The translations under genes were made by a program, and so were the position numbers. Below are positions 1 through 8,400 of a DNA stretch of 12,123 nt, in pieces (the stretch's first letter is position 1; every line of letters begins with the position of its first letter). The notes under the pieces were generated by a model. The model ran no database searches. It had not been told where the DNA came from and saw only the letters and a list, made by a program, of their open reading frames with translations. This DNA comes from an uncultured Porphyromonas sp. GTDB taxonomy: Bacteria; Bacteroidota; Bacteroidia; Bacteroidales; Porphyromonadaceae. Where the stretch lies: the NCBI GenBank assembly GCA_947253195.1, contig CAMXXM010000018.1:1-12123 (forward strand), written 5' to 3'.

Positions 1-2
1 AG

Positions 3-1190
3 CGTGATCTCATCGCTCAGGCGTGCGACGAGATCATCGAGGGAAAGCTGGATGGTCAGTTCCCTCTCGTCATCTGGCAGACCGGTAGCGGCACGCAGTC
101 CAATATGAATGTCAATGAGGTGGTTGCCAATCGCTGCCACGTCCTCAATGGTGGCAAGCTGGGCGAGCCGAGCCTGATACACCCCAATGACGATGTCAAT
201 AAGTCTCAGTCCAGCAACGACACCTTCCCCACCGCGATGAGCATCGCTGCCTACACCAAGGTGGTACAGCATACTCTCCCGGCGGTGAAGAAGCTCCAGA
301 AGAGCTTGGAGAAGAAGGCTGAGGACTTCAAGGACATCGTCAAGATCGGGCGGACCCACCTGCAGGATGCTACCCCCCTGACGCTTGGACAGGAGTTCTC
401 CGGCTACGCTGCACAGCTGGGCTATGCAGTTAGAGCGATCGAGGCGACCCTGCCGCACCTCGCTGAGCTGGCGCTTGGCGGGACGGCCGTCGGCACCGGA
501 CTCAATACGCCCAAGGGCTACGCCGAGCTGGTGGCCAAGTACATCGCAGACTTTACCGGGGAGCCCTTTGTGACGGCGCCCAATAAGTTTGAGTCACTTG
601 CCGCTCATGACGCCGTGGTGGCGGCTCATGGGGCACTCAATGGTCTTGCGGCCTCTCTCTTTAAGATCGCCAATGACATCCGTCTCCTCGGCTCCGGTCC
701 CCGCTGCGGCATCGGTGAGATCCACCTACCGGAGAATGAGCCGGGCTCCTCGATCATGCCCGGTAAGGTCAATCCTACCCAGTGTGAGGCGATGACGATG
801 GTCTGCGTGCAGGTCTTTGGCAATCAGACCACGATCACGATGGCCGGTGCAAGTGGTAACTACGAGCTGAATGTCTTTAAGCCGGTCATGGCTGCCAACT
901 TCCTCCAGTCCGCTCAGCTGCTCGGCGATGCCTGCCTCTCGCTGGAGGAGCACTGCGTTGCCGGCATTGAGCCAAATAGGGAGCGCATCAATACCCTGCT
1001 CAATAACTCTCTGATGCTGGTCACGGCACTCAATACCCACATCGGGTATGAGAAGGCGGCCAAGATCTCCAAGGCTGCATTCCACAACGGGACCACTCTC
1101 CGCGAGGAGGCTGTGAAGTCCGGCTTCCTCACTGCCGAGGAGTTTGACCGGTGGGTTCGCCCGGAGGATATGGTGGGCAGCCTTAAGTAA
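3..1190 (+). CDS. fumC: Fumarate hydratase class II (fumarase C), 5'-truncated by window edge
   Basis: This enzyme interconverts fumarate and L-malate in the TCA cycle (or in the reductive branch used by anaerobes) as a cytosolic homotetramer. The frame is open from the first bases of the window. The visible part is 395 residues, and class II fumarases are usually about 460-470, so roughly the first 65-75 residues lie outside. All signature blocks of the fumarase/aspartase superfamily are visible: [14 protein letters not shown] just before and after position 105, [27 protein letters not shown], and the mobile catalytic loop [11 protein letters not shown] at 744-776, which contains the catalytic serine. 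The ATG at 105 is internal (the Met of SNMNVNEV), not the start. Aspartase (aspA) shares the fold and the signature loop, but the TQSNMN context and the C-terminal block fit fumarase better. The gene ends in TAA and is followed by a strong hairpin terminator, convergent with the PBP gene. Confidence 0.95.
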   Translation, partial: RDLIAQACDEIIEGKLDGQFPLVIWQTGSGTQSNMNVNEVVANRCHVLNGGKLGEPSLIHPNDDVNKSQSSNDTFPTAMSIAAYTKVVQHTLPAVKKLQKSLEKKAEDFKDIVKIGRTHLQDATPLTLGQEFSGYAAQLGYAVRAIEATLPHLAELALGGTAVGTGLNTPKGYAELVAKYIADFTGEPFVTAPNKFESLAAHDAVVAAHGALNGLAASLFKIANDIRLLGSGPRCGIGEIHLPENEPGSSIMPGKVNPTQCEAMTMVCVQVFGNQTTITMAGASGNYELNVFKPVMAANFLQSAQLLGDACLSLEEHCVAGIEPNRERINTLLNNSLMLVTALNTHIGYEKAAKISKAAFHNGTTLREEAVKSGFLTAEEFDRWVRPEDMVGSLK

Positions 1191-1211
1191 TAGGGTACCC
1201 TACTGATCCGA

Positions 1212-1257
1212 AAAAAGTCGGATCTCGCACTTGATCAGGTGTGGGATCCGACTTTTT
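1212..1257. terminator. Bidirectional rho-independent terminator between fumC and the PBP gene
   Basis: A 13-bp perfect inverted repeat (arms 1212-1224 and 1245-1257; AAAAAGTCGGATC against its complement) extends inward through several more pairs, including G-T wobbles, to a small loop near 1233-1236. The arms end in an A-run on the left and a T-run on the right, so a stem plus U-tract forms in transcripts of either strand. It begins 21 bases after the fumC stop and ends 18 bases before the stop of the convergent PBP gene, so it can serve both. Confidence 0.93.
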
Positions 1258-1275
1258 GGTACTGTCCTCTACCGA

Positions 1276-3696
1276 TTAGGAGAAGAGGTCGTCGATCTCC
1301 TTGGGGGCCTGCTGGTGGTGTGGCTCTGTGACATCCTCTCTGTCGTACGCGACACCGGCAGCATCGTCTCTGCGACATGGCTCAAAGCCCTTGGGGAAGG
1401 TAAATTTCAGCCCGGGATCAATGCCGAGGGAGGTGTCCTTCTGCAACTCCTTGTCTCCGTAGATCTTCTGGAAAAACCTCGCCACCACCGGTAGTGCCAG
1501 GCTTGCGCCCTGACCCATACGCATACCGTCGAAGTGGATCGATCGGTCCTCACCGCCCACCCAGCAGCCGGTGCTGAGCTTAGGAGTAAAGCACATAAAC
1601 CATCCGTCAGACTGATTTTGCGTCGTGCCGGTCTTCCCTCCCATATCGGCATCAATACCGTAGCGGAAGCGCATCCTGCTACCGGTACCGCCATTCATCA
1701 CCTCACGCATCATATAGAGCGTCTTGTAGGCGGCATCCTCAGGGAGGACCTCGTGGACCTTGGAGGTGAAGTTGGCCACCACATTCCCGTACTTATCCAC
1801 GATCTTGGTGACGTAGAGGGGCTCTTGTCGCATCCCCTTTTGGCTAAAAGTGGTGAAGGCTCCCACCATCTCCTCGACAGATATGTCGCAGGAGCCGAGG
1901 CAGAGGGCGAGAGTAGGCTCAATGGTACCGGTCACGCCCATACTGTGGAGGTAATTGACGAAGTTAGTTGAGTAGCCGTCACTTGAGAGCTGGCCCATGA
2001 GCCAGGCGGTGACCCAGTTATCCGACTGCTTCAGTCCCCAGGCGATGGAGACCAGTTCACCGATCATAGATGAGCCGGTGTTGCGCGGTGTCCATATCGA
2101 CCCATCGGGGTTGCGGAGGGCGGGCTGTACGTGGAGCACCTGATCGCAAGGGGTAAAGCCCTCATTCATGGCCATAGAGTAGAGGTAGGGCTTGATGACC
2201 GACCCCACCTGTCGACGACCCTGCGTCACCATATCGTACTTAAAGGTGAGGAAGTCCGGTCCGCCGACGTAGGCGCGTACCTCTCCCGTCTCGCTATCCA
2301 TCGCCATAAAGCCGGATCGTAGGAAGGTCTTGGCATAGATGATTGAGTCCCTTGGGGTCAGCACCGTATCGCGCAGGGTGGTGATGTAGCTGTCTCCGCT
2401 CCGTTCGTAGGCAAATACCTGCATCTCGGTGGGCTTGTCAAAGGAGGCGATGATCTCCTCCTCGGGTACCCCGGCTGCTCGCATAGTGAAGTAGCGTCCA
2501 CTCTGGCGGACTGCTCGGTCAATGATCTTGTCTCGCTCCTGGGGCGTGATGCTATTGGAGAAGGGCGCATTGGCGCGACCTGATTTCTCCCGATCAAAGG
2601 CGGGCTGAAGGGTGGAGGCGAGGTGCTCGATCATTGCAGCCTCGGCGTGCTCCTGCATCCGGGTGTTGATCCCGGTGTAGATCTTGAGCCCGTCCGTGTA
2701 GATGTCGTAGTTGGAGCCGTCCTCCTTCTTATTCTTAGCACACCAACCATAGAGCGGATTATTGAGCCAGGCGACGGAGTCTCGGCTGTACTGATCCCTC
2801 TGCCAGTCCGGATAGTCGCTCCGGCGTGGCTCCTTTGCCGTCATGATCTGACGGATGTACTCCCTGAAGTAGGGTGCAGCTCCGTTGTTGTGGGTGCGGC
2901 GATTGAAGACCAGCTTGATCGGGATCTCCTTGTGCTTGGAAGCCTCCTCTTTGGTGAGGAAGCCCTTCTCGACCATTCGGTCCATCACCAGGTTGCGCCG
3001 AGTGAGAGCGCGCTCCTCATGGCGACGGGGGTTATAGAAGGAGGGATTCTTGACCATAGCTACGAGGAGAGCCGACTCCTCCACCTTCAGATCCTTGGGG
3101 AGCTTGCTGAAGTAGGTGAGTGAGGCCTGCTCAATCCCGATGGCATTGTAGAGGAAGTCAAATTGATTAAGGTACAGGCTGATGATCTCCTCCTTGGAGT
3201 AGCGTCGCTCCAGCTCCACCGCTATGACCCACTCGATCGGCTTCTGCAGCGCCCTCTCTATGATATTGTCAGCCTGTGGGGAGTAGAGCTGCTTTGCGAG
3301 CTGCTGGGTGATCGTACTACCACCGCCGGAGTCCTTGTCGCCCATGATAATGGTGCGGAAGAAGGCTCTCAGCACGCCCATCATATCGATGCCACTGTGA
3401 TCGGTAAATCGCTTGTCCTCAGTAGCGATCAGCGCATGGACGAGCGAGGGTGCGAGGTCGTTGTAGTCCGTATGGACTCGGTTATTATCCTGCAGGGCAA
3501 AGGTCCCCAGCACCTGACCATCCTGACTGATCACCTGTGAGGCGTAGCGGTCGATCGGATTTTGCAGATCCTCAATCGGGGGCATATAGCCGATGATCCC
3601 CTTAGAGATCAGGAAAAAGAGGAGTATCACGGCTACGACTCCGGCAGCGAAGATGATCCAGAGCCAGGTGATAAACTTTTTGAAGCCTTGTGACAT
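1276..3696 (-). CDS. mrcA: Class A penicillin-binding protein (PBP1A-type bifunctional peptidoglycan synthase)
   Basis: This protein polymerises glycan strands from lipid II and cross-links their stem peptides, anchored in the inner membrane with its catalytic domains in the periplasm. It has 806 residues, normal for the family. Residues 8-31 form one transmembrane helix after a short basic N-terminus. The GT51 transglycosylase spans about 65-245: EDKRFTDHSG at 93-102 (catalytic Glu93), GGSTITQQLAK at 125-135, and the KPIE...YSKEE block at 152-170. The transpeptidase spans about 450-745 and has all three penicillin-fold motifs: SVIK at 499-502 (nucleophile Ser499), SDN at 558-560 and KTGT at 688-691. 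The linker at about 250-450 is unassigned. The ATG at 3696 sits directly before the anchor. The gene is monocistronic, between the shared terminator and a divergent promoter region. The mrcA/ponA symbol is by family; PBP1A and PBP1B types are not always separable by eye. Confidence 0.95.
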   Translation of the reverse strand: MSQGFKKFITWLWIIFAAGVVAVILLFFLISKGIIGYMPPIEDLQNPIDRYASQVISQDGQVLGTFALQDNNRVHTDYNDLAPSLVHALIATEDKRFTDHSGIDMMGVLRAFFRTIIMGDKDSGGGSTITQQLAKQLYSPQADNIIERALQKPIEWVIAVELERRYSKEEIISLYLNQFDFLYNAIGIEQASLTYFSKLPKDLKVEESALLVAMVKNPSFYNPRRHEERALTRRNLVMDRMVEKGFLTKEEASKHKEIPIKLVFNRRTHNNGAAPYFREYIRQIMTAKEPRRSDYPDWQRDQYSRDSVAWLNNPLYGWCAKNKKEDGSNYDIYTDGLKIYTGINTRMQEHAEAAMIEHLASTLQPAFDREKSGRANAPFSNSITPQERDKIIDRAVRQSGRYFTMRAAGVPEEEIIASFDKPTEMQVFAYERSGDSYITTLRDTVLTPRDSIIYAKTFLRSGFMAMDSETGEVRAYVGGPDFLTFKYDMVTQGRRQVGSVIKPYLYSMAMNEGFTPCDQVLHVQPALRNPDGSIWTPRNTGSSMIGELVSIAWGLKQSDNWVTAWLMGQLSSDGYSTNFVNYLHSMGVTGTIEPTLALCLGSCDISVEEMVGAFTTFSQKGMRQEPLYVTKIVDKYGNVVANFTSKVHEVLPEDAAYKTLYMMREVMNGGTGSRMRFRYGIDADMGGKTGTTQNQSDGWFMCFTPKLSTGCWVGGEDRSIHFDGMRMGQGASLALPVVARFFQKIYGDKELQKDTSLGIDPGLKFTFPKGFEPCRRDDAAGVAYDREDVTEPHHQQAPKEIDDLFS

Positions 3697-3783
3697 AACG
3701 ATGAGTATATCAAGTATCCGTGCTTGAGGCGGATAAGTCCATTCTAATTCATAAGCTCTTACGATGAAGACCTATTAGTGGGT

Positions 3784-3791
3784 CAAATTTA
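3784..3791 (-). promoter_or_regulatory. Candidate -7 element for the PBP gene
   Basis: Read on the minus strand this is TAAATTTG, a full match to the Bacteroidota primary-sigma -7 pattern TAnnTTTG. It would give a leader of about 80 bases before the PBP start at 3696. No TTG is found at the expected -33 spacing, so the call rests on one element only. Confidence 0.45.
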
Positions 3792-3942
3792 CCACTTTTC
3801 GCTCACTCTGTCCTCCTCCAATCCCAAGGGCTGAGGCATTGTTGACCTATGCATAGAGCGACCCACTTCTTCACCTCCCGTTCATACCGATCAATGCGGA
3901 GAGGCTTGTGGCAACCATTGCGAAAATATTTGCTTACAGCTA

Positions 3943-3973
3943 TTGGCTAAGTCGGTAATTAGTCTTACCTTTG
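3943..3973 (+). promoter_or_regulatory. Promoter of tRNA-Gln (Bacteroidota -33/-7 type)
   Basis: TTG at 3943-3945 and TACCTTTG at 3966-3973 are separated by 20 bases. This matches the Bacteroidota housekeeping sigma consensus (TTG, about 19-21 bases, TAnnTTTG) at both elements. Transcription would begin within about 10-15 bases of the mature tRNA 5' end at 3993, as usual for a stable-RNA promoter. It is the best promoter match in the window. Confidence 0.85.
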
Positions 3974-3992
3974 CAACGTCAAAGAGACACAA

Positions 3993-4064
3993 TGTCCTAT
4001 GGTGTAATTGGCAACACGCAAGATTCTGGCTCTTGAATTTAAGGTTCGAGTCCTTATAGGACAA
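3993..4064 (+). tRNA. tRNA-Gln, anticodon CUG
   Basis: A complete cloverleaf can be drawn. The acceptor stem TGTCCTA/TAGGACA (3993-3999 with 4057-4063) has 7 pairs. The D arm is GTGT...ACAC (4002-4005 with 4014-4017). The anticodon stem CAAGA/TCTTG (4019-4023 with 4031-4035) carries the 7-base loop TTCTGGC, with anticodon CTG at 4026-4028, reading CAG = Gln. The variable loop is 4 bases, and the T arm TAAGG/CCTTA (4040-4044 with 4052-4056) has loop TTCGAGT. The weak U1-A72 closing pair is typical of tRNA-Gln. The discriminator is A4064. The bases that follow are CTG, so CCA is not encoded and must be added after transcription. No mismatch suggests a pseudogene. Confidence 0.96.
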
Positions 4065-4114
4065 CTGACGAGGCGACCCTACTGCAGATGCGGTGGGGTC
4101 GCTTTGCTTGTCAG
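4065..4114. terminator. Hairpin after tRNA-Gln, shared with the convergent DUF2851 gene
   Basis: The inner stem GCGACCC (4073-4079) pairs perfectly with GGGTCGC (4096-4102) and continues inward with mostly paired bases. An outer CTGAC/GTCAG pair (4065-4069 with 4110-4114) encloses it. The T-rich stretch after the stem (CTTTGCTTG) is only a modest U-tract, so termination is likely but weaker than at 1212-1257. It lies directly between the end of the tRNA and the DUF2851 stop codon at 4117, so it may stop transcription from both sides. Confidence 0.7.
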
Positions 4115-4116
4115 AT

Positions 4117-5403
4117 CTATGTAGATTGACCGCTCTGTGGCAGTGTGCGGAGCATCTCGAAGAGCCGAACCGCCATCGGGCAGCTGAGGCAGTGGTAGGG
4201 GATGCAGTGGTTGGTGTAGAGCTCCAGCATACACTGGGTGTCGAGGGCGTTGGTCGCCGTGATGCCATACCGGCTGAAGAGATCGATGTAGCTATTGCGC
4301 TCGGGAGGGAGCTCCCGCAGCCGGTCGAGTGCGGCCTCCTTGCCCGCGTGTGAGCCGCCCCACTCAGCATAGTAATAGACAGTGGGGATGATGGCGTTGA
4401 TCATCAAGATCCGTATCAGGCTGTCGCCTATTGCCCCTATCTTGCGGGCAGACGGTTGACCAAAGTCAAGGTGAGACTGCCAGTAGGGTGAGGGCTCCAC
4501 CCGTAGCAGGTGATCAAGCCTCTCCCAGTCCCTCGTGGTGACAGCCCCCATCAGCTCATCCTCGTGGTGGAAGATCTGAGCTGCTACGGAGAGCATCCGT
4601 GCGGGGTAGGCGGCAGGGCGTAGCCTTAGCTTGCGAAACTTTCCCCCCTCGATCGGTGTGAGGTCAAAGGCTGAGCGGTAGAAGAGATACTCCTCGGTCA
4701 GCTGTGCCTCGTACTCATCTCGTGGGGCGGTGGTCTGGAGAAGTCCCGCCTGTCCGATCAGTATCGCCTCCACGGCCGTAGGGTCGGAGGCGTGGCGCTT
4801 GAGGGCTCTGTAGGGGATGCTTCGGGCGGTCTCCTCCATAGGGTCGTTGTTGCGGTGGCAGCCGAGGTAGCGCATGATAGAGCGGAAGAGGAAGGCATTG
4901 ACCCCGCCCTCATCGACCGGGCCTGCTGCCATTCGCTCCACCCTATTGTGCATCCGCTCATGGATGAGTGGGCGGAAGCAGCTCCTGATCTCATCGATGC
5001 TGATCTCGGTGATCTCAGGTGTGCAGCGGAGGGAGCGCCCACTCACCTGTAGCTCTGTCATCCGGTCTACCGACTCCTTGCTGAGGCGAAGCACCCCGCA
5101 GGGCACTCTCTCGCCTCTCTGGTCGTACACCTCTCTGTCGTCTTCCAGGACAACGTGGAGTATGAGGTCGGTGTAGTGTGGGTCGGTGTCGTGACCGTGG
5201 GCGTACCAGTCGGAGGCGCGCAGGTGCAGCTCTACGCTGCCTACCCATAGGATCTTCCCTAAGCGAATACGTGCCATGTTGAAGTCAGGCCCATCGGAGC
5301 TATTTTGCACTCCGACACTCTCCACCTCAACCTGCTGACCCCGCACGGTGAGGTCATCGAAGAGCCGGTTGCTCCAGCAATATTGCAGTATATCCTCAGT
5401 CAC
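4117..5403 (-). CDS. DUF2851 family protein, function unknown
   Basis: This 428-residue protein matches the pattern of the DUF2851 family, which is common in Bacteroidota and has no established function that I know of. Near the N-terminus are DGPDF (37-41), then a block around 53-83 reading W-x-GSVELH, then SDW (64-66) with His69, His71, Asp74 and Tyr77, and LHVV (82-85). At the C-terminus is a Cys/His cluster: Cys391, His399, Cys400, His404, Cys405, Cys408. No signal peptide or membrane segment is visible, so it is probably cytosolic. The start is GTG at 5403, because the N-terminal residues before the next Met (43) already fit the family. It begins 6 bases after the GH31 stop, behind a purine-rich AAAGAAGA, so it is probably co-transcribed with that gene. 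It ends in TAG just before the hairpin shared with tRNA-Gln. The family call is from memory of its motifs. Confidence 0.85.
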   Translation of the reverse strand: MTEDILQYCWSNRLFDDLTVRGQQVEVESVGVQNSSDGPDFNMARIRLGKILWVGSVELHLRASDWYAHGHDTDPHYTDLILHVVLEDDREVYDQRGERVPCGVLRLSKESVDRMTELQVSGRSLRCTPEITEISIDEIRSCFRPLIHERMHNRVERMAAGPVDEGGVNAFLFRSIMRYLGCHRNNDPMEETARSIPYRALKRHASDPTAVEAILIGQAGLLQTTAPRDEYEAQLTEEYLFYRSAFDLTPIEGGKFRKLRLRPAAYPARMLSVAAQIFHHEDELMGAVTTRDWERLDHLLRVEPSPYWQSHLDFGQPSARKIGAIGDSLIRILMINAIIPTVYYYAEWGGSHAGKEAALDRLRELPPERNSYIDLFSRYGITATNALDTQCMLELYTNHCIPYHCLSCPMAVRLFEMLRTLPQSGQST

Positions 5404-5409
5404 TCTTCT

Positions 5410-8400
5410 TTATTTTGAGAGTGGATCGATGCTATTGAGATTTCGGTCAACCAGCAGTCCGTCCACGACCTTGGGCGTCCAGCTGCCGGGCTTCAGAGCG
5501 CGGAAGGTGATCTCAAAGAGCTCACCATCCTCGAGGAGGAAGTTATTCCCTCTATTGACGAAGGTGGGGAGGAGCTCCTTGGACCCATCGCTGTGAAGTC
5601 GGTCGTAGGTGAGGTTTACCAGATCCTTCATCCCGATGAGCCGCATGCCAACATAGCGGACAAGGGTCGCATCGTACGGTAGGGCAAGGCTAAGCGCATT
5701 GACCTGCTTCAGATCGCTTCCGGTGACGAGGATTTTGATCTCCTCACCCTCGGCAAAGGTGGTCCGGTCTGTCGAGAGGGTCACGCGTCCGCTTACCACC
5801 TTGCTTGACGGGTAGACCCCGCCATCGAGGACCGTCCCTACGGTGGAGATGTCGTAAGCATCGATCAGACCATTTTTATTGATGTCCCCGATCGAGATGT
5901 AGCCAAAGTCGGCATCCTTTGTCCTCAGACCTACATAGTTCGTATAGGAGGTAAAGTCGTTCTCGTCTATCCTTCCATCGCGATTGATGTCGCCCTGTAG
6001 TCGCAGGGTACTTCCCGGCTCTTTGTAGACGTACAGCTCCTGTCCTGAGCCATATTTACCGACGCTCTCAGTGATATGGAGGCGGAGGTAGCGCGCCTCC
6101 GGCTTTTCAGCGAAAGTAAAGGTCTTCATCGACCCGTCTTGACTCCAGCTGAAGGGCTGCTCTGCGGACCAGCTCTTCCGATCCTCAGAGTAGGCGATGG
6201 TCCCCTTGAGAAGTGTGCCATTGCCCGCATCTGGTCGTGGGTAGTACTCCATGGAGTCAAGCCGGGCGACCCCTCTGAGGTCAATGGTTAGGTCAAAGGG
6301 GGTCGCCTCCTTGCTCCACTCGGTATGCCAGGTGGTGGACTTGTCTCCGTCGAAGAGCTTGGATACGCCCTGACCGGACTGGTTGGTGACGGAGGTGGTG
6401 GCGACGATGTCCTTGATCGCATTCTCGTACGGATCCTTGGCTGTCCGGAGGGGGAGCAGGGACCAGTCCGATGCGCCGTCGCTATTGACGGCTCTCAGTC
6501 GCAGGGTATACTCTGTCTCCGGCTCCAGCTCCTCAAGGGTGAAGTGCTCCCCAAGGATCGTCGAGTAAAGCACCGATCCCAGCTCGATCTCATAGAAGTC
6601 TGCCCCCTCCACGGCGCTCCAGTGAGGGGTCAGGGAATAGGCATCGACCATACTCTCCTCTGGTGACAGCTTGGGCGCCTGAAGCCGACCCTTATGGCGG
6701 TAAAAGTGGTTTGGCAGGTTGAGTGCATAGCCATCAACGGCTATCCGAATCGGCTCCGAGGTGGTATCGACCTTATCCAGCTTGATCAGCACTATAGGAT
6801 TGCCCTTGACGCTAAGCTGCGACGCTTCGGATCCCTTGGTGCTGTAGCGATTGAGCTCCGGTGACTCGTCGTAGAGGAATACCCCTCCCTTGGCTTCCTC
6901 GTAATCCTCTCGATCGGTCACCTCTCGCAGGAGTATCTGTCGGCCACTCACAGAGGCAGATATGGCAGTGGGCTTCTGTGAGACACTCAGCCTGATTTCT
7001 GTCGACTTGAGGGGCTCGAAGCCCTTATAACCTCCCTTCGTACAGCCTATGTCAAAGGTGAGCCGATCCCCGCTCATCTCGAGAGTCAGGGGCGTAAGGA
7101 CGGAGGCTCCCTCCGTATAGGCTACCGTGCGCCCATCGTCATCGTATTCAGAGAAAGAGCCGTCCGCTCCTCCATAGAGCGCATAGCCCCGGAAGTCCTT
7201 TTGGGCCTTGCTTATCTGATTGAATGGATGGGTGTATGGGAGTATGGCGCCGGCCTTGACGAAGACGGGGAGCTTCCAGAGTGGGGCATCGAAGCAATTG
7301 ATTACCCGTCCGCCCTCGTAGGGCTCGCCTGTGAAGAGATCATACCAGAGACCGACCGGCAGATAGATGCCGTGCCTGAGATCATTTCCCTCCTTGTCAG
7401 TAGCCGTCTCCTTATATATAGGTGCGATGAGTAGACTCGGCCCGAGGAGGAACTGGTACTTCGTCGCACTCCCCAGAGTATAGGGTGACGCTTCCTCGTA
7501 AAACATCGGACGCATCAGCGGTGTCCCATTCAGTGTCTCATACGCACAGCTATACATATACGGCAGGAGGGCAGACTTGAGCTTCAGGTAAGATCGGTTG
7601 ATCGAGGTGGCCGGCTCCCCCAGTGCCATAGGGTACTTAGGGTTGGTCCCCCAGCCATCCATATTGAGCTGAATGGGCGTGAAAGCCTTCCACTGATAGT
7701 CTCGGACATTCACCGGGAGGTTGCCTCCGCCGAAGATCCCATCCATATCGGAGCTGATGAAGGGCATCCCCGAGAGACCGCTGCCGATGTAGGTCGGTAT
7801 GTGGAAGCGTATGTACTCCCAGTCGCCACCGGTCTGATCACCCGACCAGACCGTGCCGTAGCGCTGTGTCCCTGCCCATCCATCCAGGGTGATGATGAAT
7901 GGGCGAGATCCTCTGCTCTCACGGATCATGATCTCGGCGGCATCGGCAATCCCATTGAGACCAAAGGAATAGCCTGCTCCGACCCACGCCACGTCGGTCT
8001 TGAGTACCCTCACGTCTGCAGTCCCTACTTCTTTATTTAGGTCCCTCTGCAGTAGTGGCTCTATGCCCTCGACCGGATGGAGGTCGCTCTGAGTCCAAAG
8101 TCCGATCTCTACACCATGCTTGTGAGCGTATGCGCCATATTGTCTGAGGTTCTCGATGTTTCCGTCCAGTGAGTCCTCCTGCCCATAGCCGGCTCCGTAG
8201 CCGTCATTAGGCAGCACCCAGCCGAGTGGCATATCGTGCCGGGCGTAGCGGTCGATCACCGCGCGGGCGGAGAAGAGGTAGTTGTCCCGCTCCCCATTGA
8301 GCGACTCCTTAATGCCGCCATTATCCTTTTGGCTCTCTACATAGTACTTCCCATTCTCCATGAGGATCCCCTTACCCGGCTCTGAGGTCTCCAGCCAGTA

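Larger units (their letters stand above)
3697..3992. other. Divergent intergenic region between the PBP gene and tRNA-Gln
   Basis: This 296-base stretch carries no convincing gene. It holds the candidate PBP -7 element (minus strand, 3784-3791) and the tRNA-Gln promoter (plus strand, 3943-3973). Between them (about 3800-3940) I see no repeat, strong hairpin or frame with coding character. A minus-strand open frame overlapping 3891-4370 runs through the tRNA gene and the DUF2851 gene and is not credible. Confidence 0.6.

Noticed and set aside
1231..3540. Several plus-strand open frames of 60-166 codons antisense to the PBP gene
   Set aside because: They are shadows of the strongly supported PBP reading frame, with no promoter or family signature of their own. 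The same applies to frames opposite fumC, GH31, DUF2851 and LysM.
3891..4370. A 159-codon minus-strand open frame
   Set aside because: It crosses the complete tRNA-Gln gene, its promoter and the hairpin, and overlaps the end of the DUF2851 gene in another frame. No domain is recognisable.
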